Positions 1-5,017 of a DNA stretch of 6,630 bases are shown one piece after another. The stretch comes from Deltaproteobacteria bacterium (lineage in GTDB: Bacteria; Myxococcota_A; UBA796; UBA2385). How positions within the stretch are numbered: the first letter of the stretch is position 1; every line of letters begins with the position of its first letter. Location: contig CANHON010000265.1 in NCBI GenBank assembly GCA_947462115.1, positions 1-6,630 on the forward strand. The letters are read 5' to 3'. The position numbers and the translations under genes were made by a program. The notes beneath the pieces are model-generated. The model was not told where the DNA came from, made no database searches, and was given only the letters and a program-made list of their open reading frames with translations.

Positions 1-44
1 CGCCCGGGGGAGCACCCGCGCGCCGCGTCGTCGATCCGCCCCAT

Positions 45-48
45 GGAG
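45..48 (+). promoter_or_regulatory. Ribosome binding site of the OmpA-like gene
   Basis: GGAG lies five bases before the ATG at 54. It decides the start: the same reading frame is open back to the left edge of the window but contains no ATG, GTG or TTG upstream of 54. The ATG at 43 is in another frame. Confidence 0.7.
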
Positions 49-53
49 CCGCC

Positions 54-1268
54 ATGTCCCTCCGCCCGCTCGCCACCCGCCGCCGCGCCCCGGTCTCCCT
101 GCGGCCCTTGGCGCTCGCCCTCGCCCTCGTTTGGCTGACCCTCGCCGGCCCGGTGCGCGCCGCGCCGCCGCCCGTCGCCCCGCCGCCGGTCCACTTCCGC
201 TACGGCGGTGCCGAGCTCGACGGTCCGGCCGACACCGCCGCCATTCAGCAGGCCGCGGCCCTGCTCAAGTCCGACAAGCGGCGCATGGTCGTGCTGCTGG
301 GCTTCGCGGACCCCACCGGCGCGGCCGGTGCCAACCTGGAGCTCAGCCACCAGCGCGCGCTGGTCGTGCAAGAGCAGCTCGTGCTGCTCGGCGTCCCCGC
401 CGATCGGGTGCTGGTGCGGGGCGTCGGCGAGCAGAAGGTCGGCGGGGCGCCCGAAGACCTCCGCCGGGTCGACTTCGTGTTCGCCCGCAAAAGCTTCACC
501 GGCAAGGCCCCGGACATTGACGCCCTGCTGCGCGAGATGGGCGTGCAGACCGATGCTTCGGTTGCCCCGGTTGGGGTGGCCAGCGGGGGCGACAGCGCAG
601 GCTCTGGCGCGGCGAGCATCGGGGCGAGCAGCGGGGCCAGCAGCGCCAAAACGGCGTCGGGCGCGCCTGACTCCGCAAAGGCTGCGGGCGACGACGACCC
701 GCTGCAGATCATGTCCACTGGGCTCAAGGAGATCGACTCGGTCTTCACCAAGGTCCAGGGCCTGCTCGACACCGTTCGGGGTGCGCGGGGCGGCATCCAA
801 AAGGCCGAGGGTGAGCTCTACGCGGCGATGGGCCTCGCCGAGGGCGGCACCCTCACCGCGGCGCTCACCAAGCTGAAGGAGGACGCCAAGGGCAACATCA
901 CCGTCAAGATGGAGGCGGGCAAGCCCAAGGTCAGCACCAAGCCCGGCGCGCCCCCCTCGGCGGCCAAGGGCGTGGCGGCGGTCAACGGCCTCGTGCGCTC
1001 GCTGGTCGACGCCACCGCCAAGCTGGCCAGCGTGCCCAAGCAGGCCCAGGCCATCATCGGCGAGGCCAAGGCGCTCCCCGGCCAGCTCCCGACCATCGCC
1101 AAGAACGCCGGCATGGGCGTCAAAGAGCTGCCCAAGCTCGCCAAGGCCGTCAAGCACAACATCAAGCTCACGGCCTCGGTGCCCGCCGAGTGCGCGGCGG
1201 TGGCCAAGCAGGCCGCCACCACCTTCAAGTCGATCGGCGGGGCCTTCGGGGGCGGCGCGGCGGGCTGA
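54..1268 (+). CDS. Exported OmpA-like domain protein with helical Ala/Lys-rich C-terminal half
   Basis: A 404-residue protein. Residues 1-36 look like a Sec signal peptide: an Arg-rich n-region, a Leu/Ala core at about 18-32, and likely cleavage after V-R-A at 36. A short Pro-rich stretch (37-45) follows. Residues 47-144 match the OmpA C-terminal-like peptidoglycan-binding fold: GFADPTG at 83-89, N94, LSHQRA at 97-102, a GVPADRVLVRGVGEQ stretch, and a degenerate NRRVE-type end (DLRRVDF, 135-141). D86 and R101 occupy the positions that bind diaminopimelate in OmpA. Residues 167-212 are a Gly/Ser/Ala linker. From about 213 to 392 the protein is mostly predicted amphipathic helix rich in Ala and Lys, with one cysteine (C380), and it ends in a Gly-rich tail. 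I do not recognise the C-terminal half. The role is inferred as a periplasmic or outer-membrane-associated peptidoglycan-binding protein. It is convergent with the minus-strand block, with 18 bp between stop codons. The domain order is unusual, because OmpA-like domains normally sit at the C terminus. Confidence 0.87.
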   Translation: MSLRPLATRRRAPVSLRPLALALALVWLTLAGPVRAAPPPVAPPPVHFRYGGAELDGPADTAAIQQAAALLKSDKRRMVVLLGFADPTGAAGANLELSHQRALVVQEQLVLLGVPADRVLVRGVGEQKVGGAPEDLRRVDFVFARKSFTGKAPDIDALLREMGVQTDASVAPVGVASGGDSAGSGAASIGASSGASSAKTASGAPDSAKAAGDDDPLQIMSTGLKEIDSVFTKVQGLLDTVRGARGGIQKAEGELYAAMGLAEGGTLTAALTKLKEDAKGNITVKMEAGKPKVSTKPGAPPSAAKGVAAVNGLVRSLVDATAKLASVPKQAQAIIGEAKALPGQLPTIAKNAGMGVKELPKLAKAVKHNIKLTASVPAECAAVAKQAATTFKSIGGAFGGGAAG

Positions 1269-1272
1269 GCGG

Positions 1273-1296
1273 CGTGCCGGCTCCCCTTAGGGCACG
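1273..1296. terminator. Weak inverted repeat between convergent genes, possible bidirectional terminator
   Basis: CGTGCC (1273-1278) and GGCACG (1291-1296) form a 6-bp inverted repeat with a 12-base loop. It spans the gap after the stop codon at 1268 and covers the opposing stop codon at 1287-1289. An alternative short stem, CCC-TTA-GGG, lies inside it. There is no U tract on either side, so factor-independent termination is not demonstrated. Position between convergent genes is the main argument. Confidence 0.25.
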
Positions 1297-2504
1297 GTCA
1301 CGTCAAAACGCACACCCCTGGCGCGGAGGCGGGCGGTCAGCGCCTCGGCCATGCAGCTCGCGGGCGTCAGCAGGCCGGCGGCCTCGGGCAGCGCGGCCCG
1401 GTCCATCAAAAGGCAGAGGGCACCTTCGCACAAGATGAGCGTGGTGATGCGGTTTCCGGGGTCTCCCTTGGCGCTGACCGTGCCGAAGACCTTCCGGCCG
1501 TCCTGGGCCTCGGCGACGAACTTCACCGACATGAAGCCGGCGTCCATCACCGCTGCGGTGGGCCCCTCGCCGGGCTTGGGCGCGAAGCGGCGCAAGAGGC
1601 TGCGGCCCCAGGGCTTTTTCGTCAGGCCCTGGAAGGCGCCCATGCCGAGGGTGATCGCCCAGCCGCCGACCGCGCCGCCCGGCGCCCGCATCGTCTCCTG
1701 GTAGACGAAGTCCGGGCCGTAGTCGGCGCCCCGGGCCGCGAGCTGGGCGTGGCTGCGCCGCACGACGCGGGTGTTGACCGCCGCCATGAAAAAGGGCGCC
1801 ACGGGGCCAAGATCGGGGTCGGTGAGCGGGCCGCGCAGGTCCTGGCTGCGGTCGGGCGCGGGTCCGGGCCGCCGGTCGGGCGGGTTGAGCAAGAACGGGT
1901 TGGCGAGGGCCCGGAGCTCTCCGCGCTCCATCATCGTCAGCGCGCTGTCGAGGGTGCCGCCGTTGAAGCCGCCCTTGGCCGTGAAGGCCGAGCGCACCTC
2001 GCGGGTGCTCATCGACCAGTTTTTGCGGATCCAATCGACCATCATGTAGACGCCGAGGTCGCTGGGCACGCTGTCGAAGCCGCAGAAGGGCACGATGCGG
2101 GCGCCCGAGGCCACGGCCGCCTCGTGGTGGGCCTCGATCATGCGGCGGGCCCAGGGCGTCTCGCCGGTGATGTCGACGTAATCGGTGCCTTGGGCGGCGC
2201 AGGCGGCCAGCACGGCGCTCCCGTACTTGGCGAAGGGGCCGACGGTGGTGAGCAGGACCCGGCACCGGCCCGCCATCGCGACCACGGCCGGCTCGTCGCT
2301 GGTGTCCACGACGATGCGCTCAATGTCGGGGAGGCCCTCAGCGACGGCGATCCCGTCGAGGCGCTCGCGGCTGCGGCCGGCGATGGCCCAGCGGGTGCCT
2401 GGCGGCGCGTGGACCTTGAGGTAGGCGACGCACTGCCGGCCGACGAAGCCGGTGGCGCCGAGCACGATGATGTCGAGGGGGCGGTCTTCGCGGGGCGTGG
2501 TCAT
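1287..2504 (-). CDS. Saccharopine dehydrogenase-like oxidoreductase (trans-acting enoyl reductase family)
   Basis: A 405-residue protein. An N-terminal Rossmann fold shows a glycine-rich dinucleotide motif at 14-22 (VLGATGFVG; G16, G19, G22). It is followed by AGRS at 42-45, a pattern typical of NADP-binding saccharopine dehydrogenase-like proteins. Further family signatures are TTVGPFAKYG (86-95), DYVDITGE (108-115) and GFDSVPSD (142-149). A hydrophobic helix near 354-369 also fits the family. Its length agrees with mycobacterial trans-acting enoyl reductases (about 418 residues), which reduce a double bond in trans during complex-lipid polyketide synthesis, and with eukaryotic SCCPDH. It is therefore probably an NAD(P)H-dependent cytoplasmic or membrane-associated reductase acting on lipid-like substrates. 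The true substrate is unknown, and it is unlikely to be a lysine-pathway saccharopine dehydrogenase. The frame is open to 2906, but the ATG at 2504 has GGAGGT just upstream and begins the fold at once, whereas the extension is low-complexity Pro/Ala/Arg sequence overlapping two genes. It is last gene of the minus-strand block, 35 bp after the small membrane protein. Confidence 0.9.
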   Translation of the reverse strand: MTTPREDRPLDIIVLGATGFVGRQCVAYLKVHAPPGTRWAIAGRSRERLDGIAVAEGLPDIERIVVDTSDEPAVVAMAGRCRVLLTTVGPFAKYGSAVLAACAAQGTDYVDITGETPWARRMIEAHHEAAVASGARIVPFCGFDSVPSDLGVYMMVDWIRKNWSMSTREVRSAFTAKGGFNGGTLDSALTMMERGELRALANPFLLNPPDRRPGPAPDRSQDLRGPLTDPDLGPVAPFFMAAVNTRVVRRSHAQLAARGADYGPDFVYQETMRAPGGAVGGWAITLGMGAFQGLTKKPWGRSLLRRFAPKPGEGPTAAVMDAGFMSVKFVAEAQDGRKVFGTVSAKGDPGNRITTLILCEGALCLLMDRAALPEAAGLLTPASCMAEALTARLRARGVRFDVTVP

Positions 2505-2507
2505 GGG

Positions 2508-2513
2508 ACCTCC
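2508..2513 (-). promoter_or_regulatory. Ribosome binding site of the reductase gene
   Basis: GGAGGT on the minus strand, three bases before the ATG at 2504. It is a near-perfect Shine-Dalgarno sequence inside the 35-bp gap. It argues for the 2504 start over the longer open frame reaching 2906. Confidence 0.8.
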
Positions 2514-2539
2514 AAGCGCGCCCCTTAGCCCGTGCGCCT

Positions 2540-2674
2540 TCAGAAGACCGTGTATCCACCACCGAAGCCGAGCCATCGGCTCAAGCCGACCAGGCCGAGC
2601 GCGAGCAGCAGGCCGAGGAGCAGCGGGGCCCACAGCGGCGCGGTGCTGCGCAGCTTGGCGCGCAGCACGTCCAT
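2540..2674 (-). CDS. 44-residue single-pass membrane protein, DUF5989-like, coupled to the SGNH gene
   Basis: A small gene whose ATG (2674-2672) shares its A with the TGA stop of the upstream hydrolase (2676-2674), giving TGATG, a classic arrangement for translational coupling. The product has a short basic N terminus (R5, K7, R9), one strongly hydrophobic Leu/Gly/Ala helix at about 12-31, then SRWLGFGGG and the C-terminal end YTVF. The positive-inside rule places the N terminus in the cytoplasm and the tail outside. Size, a single helix and the Y-T-hydrophobic-F terminus resemble what I recall of DUF5989, tiny membrane proteins found beside SGNH hydrolase, SxtJ-type and MBOAT genes. That assignment is from memory and moderate. 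The frame stays open upstream to 3295, but that extension runs antiparallel in codon logic to the hydrolase and has no recognisable content. GAGG sits ten bases before the ATG. It is probably a membrane partner or anchor for the hydrolase; function unknown. Confidence 0.72.
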   Translation of the reverse strand: MDVLRAKLRSTAPLWAPLLLGLLLALGLVGLSRWLGFGGGYTVF

Positions 2675-4884
2675 CACAAGCAGACCTCGCCGCCCTGCCA
2701 GGGCTGGCAGCTGCCGGTGGCGCAGGCCCCGCCGGGGCCGCAGGGCGGGGCGCAGTGGCCGGCGGCCCCGGCGTTGACCTCGCCCGCCGGGCAGATCGGC
2801 AGCGGGGCACGGGCGCCCGAGGCGCAGGAGAGCAGGTCGGCGCAGTCGGTCCAGGCGGCGCAGCCCGTCCGCGCCGATCCGCTGAGCTTGGCGGCGGCCT
2901 CGGCACCCCAGGCCCCCTCGGCGCAGCGCCAGAGCGCGAGGTCGGCCGCCTGTTCGGCCTCGCTCCGGGGGCTCAGCGGTGCTTCGGGCTGCGGTTGTAG
3001 GTGCAGGTCGATCTCCCCGGCGCTCCAGCTGCCCACGAGGCGCTCGCGCGCGGCCCCCCAGTGCAGGTCGATGCCCACCGCCCGGCCCGGGAACAGCGGC
3101 ATCGTGAGGGTGGAGATCACGCCAGGCACGCTGATCAGCATGGCCTCGGGCGCCGGCTCGACCACCCGGAGGCCGCTCGGCGGCGCGCGGCCCTCGGTGG
3201 GCGTACAGCTCACCCGCAGCCACTCGCGGGCCCGCTTGGTGCTGCAGCCGGCCTTGGAGCTGCCGCGCACGATCGACTCTGGCGTCGCGGCCCACTCGGC
3301 GGCAGAGGGGGCCCGGCTGCGGCCTTCAGGCAGGCCAGTGTCGCGGGGCGGCGCGCCGCTGGGCGCGGCCAGCTCGGCGGCGATGGCCTTGGCCACGGCC
3401 GCGTAGCCGGCGGGGCTCAGGTGCAGGTCGCCGGGCTGGTAGGCCGAGGGGCCGAGCGCGCGCAGGGCCGGCAGGGCGCTCACGGCGTCGAGGCCCAGCG
3501 CCCGCGCCGTCCAGACGGTGTCTTGGAGCAGCACCTCGGTCTCGCTGAGATCAGCTTGCTGTAGGCCATACTCCGCGAAGCGCTCGGGGAGGACCTGCAC
3601 GTCGAGGGGCAGGGCCACGACCATCACGGCCACGCCCTGCTCCACGAGCTCGGCGCGCAGGGCCTCGAAGGTGGGGCGCCAGGGGCTGCCGCTCACGAGG
3701 GCCACGGCCGCCGCTTGGCTGCGAAGGGCCTCGAGGCGCTCGTTCCGGCCGAGCAGCAGGGCCTTGGCCTCCGCGATCTGCGCCGCGTAGTGGCCCTGGT
3801 CGCCGACGGCTTGGGCGGCCTTGTTGAGCACCTGGCTCCGCAGCCGGCCGCCCTGGCGCAGCATGTCGGCCGTGACGGAGACCGGGCGGGCCTCCTCGCC
3901 CGAGCCGATCTGCACCACATCACCGGGGCTGAGCTTGCGGATGGTGGCGATGATCCCGGCGGCTTGCTGCTCGGTCCAGACGTTGTTCCAGTAGCCGATC
4001 TCGGTGAGGCGCTCCTCGGTCTCGGCCACCTGCTGGGCGGTGCTGCCCTCGGCCGCCTCCAGCGCGTCGGCCCGCGCCTTCTCTTGACCGACCGCCTCGG
4101 CGTGGCGCTTCGCCCGGGCGGCCCGCGCGTCGCCCGCCAGCGCCTCGACCTCGGACCAGGTGCCCTCGGAGGGGAGGCCCTCGACCCCATCGGTCGAGGG
4201 CACGGCGGCCCGCAGCAGGCGCCGCAGGTGAAAAACGAGGTGCGAGCGGGAGAACAGCCACCGCCGACCGGGGAAGTCGAGGCCATCGCCGGGGTCGAGC
4301 TCGGTGCGCACCGCCCAGCCGTCGAGCTCGCGGTGGCGGTCGCGGTTGGGGCGCACCAGCTCGAAGGGGTCGTTGGAGAAGTTCAGCACGAAAATAACGC
4401 GCTTGAGGCCCCTCTCGCGGGCCACCCGCCCGGCCACCGCCGCGTACTCCCCGGGGCCGTAGGTGGGCACGCCGCCGTTGTGCACCACGAGGCTGGGCTG
4501 GGCGCCGGAGAGCGCCGCTTGGAGCTGGGCCGAGATGGTCTGGTCGCCCTCGACGCCGAGGCCGAAGACCTGGCTGTCGCCCACCACCAGCCACTCCTCG
4601 CGCGCCGGGTCCACCGGCCCCCAGTCGTCGCCGCGGAAGCCCTCGGCGTTGATGGCGATGTCGCTGGCGCCGCCGTGCAGCTTGTAGCGCTGCGCCGCGC
4701 CGGGACGCAGCCGCAGCCCAAGCTCGGGATCGGCCTCGTAGACGTTGATGTGGGGAAAGGCCCCCGCATCGGCGAGGTGCGCCACGAGCTCTGCGGCCCC
4801 GAGCAGCAGCCCCAATTGCCCGGCCCGCGTGGCCAAGCGGCGACCCCAGGGCTTGCCCGCGATCGGTGGGTTGGGCGTCGCCAT
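2674..4884 (-). CDS. Membrane-anchored SGNH/GDSL-type hydrolase with cysteine-rich C-terminal tail
   Basis: A 736-residue protein. Residues about 18-42 form a moderately hydrophobic helix after RR, most likely a signal anchor. Next comes the elGLRLRPG...INAEGFRG run (54-84) common in large bacterial SGNH proteins. Block I is VVGDSQVFGLGV (100-111) with nucleophile S104. Block II is probably NGGVPTYG (136-143), and block III NFSND (168-172). The catalytic Asp/His are D486 and H488 in GDLHLSPAGY (485-494). About 155 residues at 240-395 form a charged, Ala/Glu/Arg-rich, probably coiled-coil insertion between blocks III and V. Residues 541-640 form a second module starting with C547 and REWLRVSC (553-560), followed by beta-like sequence with two IDLH motifs. 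Residues 654-736 carry ten cysteines, so disulfides and an extracytoplasmic location are likely. The family hydrolyses or transfers acyl esters on carbohydrates or lipids; the substrate is unknown. The start at 4884 has GGAGGT five bases upstream. It is the first gene of the minus-strand block and overlaps the next by one base. Confidence 0.87.
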   Translation of the reverse strand: MATPNPPIAGKPWGRRLATRAGQLGLLLGAAELVAHLADAGAFPHINVYEADPELGLRLRPGAAQRYKLHGGASDIAINAEGFRGDDWGPVDPAREEWLVVGDSQVFGLGVEGDQTISAQLQAALSGAQPSLVVHNGGVPTYGPGEYAAVAGRVARERGLKRVIFVLNFSNDPFELVRPNRDRHRELDGWAVRTELDPGDGLDFPGRRWLFSRSHLVFHLRRLLRAAVPSTDGVEGLPSEGTWSEVEALAGDARAARAKRHAEAVGQEKARADALEAAEGSTAQQVAETEERLTEIGYWNNVWTEQQAAGIIATIRKLSPGDVVQIGSGEEARPVSVTADMLRQGGRLRSQVLNKAAQAVGDQGHYAAQIAEAKALLLGRNERLEALRSQAAAVALVSGSPWRPTFEALRAELVEQGVAVMVVALPLDVQVLPERFAEYGLQQADLSETEVLLQDTVWTARALGLDAVSALPALRALGPSAYQPGDLHLSPAGYAAVAKAIAAELAAPSGAPPRDTGLPEGRSRAPSAAEWAATPESIVRGSSKAGCSTKRAREWLRVSCTPTEGRAPPSGLRVVEPAPEAMLISVPGVISTLTMPLFPGRAVGIDLHWGAARERLVGSWSAGEIDLHLQPQPEAPLSPRSEAEQAADLALWRCAEGAWGAEAAAKLSGSARTGCAAWTDCADLLSCASGARAPLPICPAGEVNAGAAGHCAPPCGPGGACATGSCQPWQGGEVCL

Positions 4885-4889
4885 CGGGC

Positions 4890-4895
4890 ACCTCC
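4890..4895 (-). promoter_or_regulatory. Ribosome binding site of the SGNH hydrolase gene
   Basis: GGAGGT on the minus strand with five bases to the ATG at 4884. This is an ideal Shine-Dalgarno and spacing, which fixes the start. Confidence 0.8.
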
Positions 4896-4903
4896 GCGCA
4901 GGT

Positions 4904-4931
4904 GCGGGCCCGCTAATCCGCTGGCGGGCCC
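4904..4931. repeat. 10-bp palindrome and direct repeat, 20 bp apart, upstream of the hydrolase
   Basis: GCGGGCCCGC at 4904-4913 is a perfect 10-bp palindrome. Its first eight bases, GCGGGCCC, recur at 4924-4931, exactly 20 bp downstream, about two helical turns. The bases between include TAAT (4914-4917), one of the few AT-rich islands in this intergenic region. It could be an operator for the minus-strand block, but base composition alone makes short G/C palindromes common here. Confidence 0.3.
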
Positions 4932-4934
4932 CTG

Positions 4935-4974
4935 GACCGGGCCGCCCGGGCCGGTCGGGTTAGGGGGACCGGTC
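4935..4974. repeat. GC-rich stem-loop plus a third copy of its arm in the divergent intergenic region
   Basis: GACCGG (4935-4940) and CCGGTC (4951-4956) are inverted copies. With a bulged G4941, the pairs C4942/C4943 with G4949/G4950 extend the stem to 8 bp around a 5-base loop. The arm recurs as the perfect palindrome GACCGGTC at 4967-4974. Three half-site-like elements at 16-18 bp spacing could be operator sites or transcript hairpins between the two divergent transcription units. No matching regulator is in the window. Confidence 0.35.
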
Positions 4975-4982
4975 ACCCTGGC

Positions 4983-4999
4983 CCGAGCGCCCCGCTCGG
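4983..4999 (+). other. Stem-loop in the presumed gyrA leader
   Basis: CCGAGC (4983-4988) pairs with GCTCGG (4994-4999), 6 bp with a 5-base loop, ending eight bases before the gyrA Shine-Dalgarno. It would lie in the 5' leader if transcription starts upstream. No U tract follows, so it is not a terminator. I found no convincing -35/-10 pair in the whole 4885-5017 region on either strand. Confidence 0.3.
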
Positions 5000-5007
5000 C
5001 CCTGAAG

Positions 5008-5012
5008 AGAGG
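5008..5012 (+). promoter_or_regulatory. Ribosome binding site of gyrA, supporting a TTG start
   Basis: AGAGG lies five bases before the TTG at 5018. An in-frame TGA at 5003-5005 closes the frame upstream, so the start must lie after it. TTG 5018 is the first possible start codon. Confidence 0.75.
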
Positions 5013-5017
5013 CCCGC

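Noticed and set aside
567..690. Repetitive Ser/Gly/Ala coding stretch considered as a tandem repeat
   Set aside because: No regular repeat unit is visible; it reads as a low-complexity interdomain linker.
1749..2528. 259-residue open frame on the plus strand
   Set aside because: It is antisense to the reductase, whose motifs are clear; the composition is shadow-like.
1287..2906. N-terminally extended 539-residue version of the reductase
   Set aside because: The extra 134 residues are low-complexity Pro/Ala/Arg sequence overlapping the small membrane protein and the hydrolase; GGAGGT and the Rossmann fold start at 2504.
2540..3295. 251-residue version of the small membrane protein
   Set aside because: The extension is Arg/Gly-rich shadow sequence of the hydrolase frame. 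The TGATG junction and the basic N terminus before the helix point to the 44-residue form.
4885..5017. Search for sigma-70, sigma-54 or riboswitch-like elements
   Set aside because: No convincing -35/-10 or -24/-12 pair or conserved aptamer motif was seen on either strand; only the repeats listed as features.
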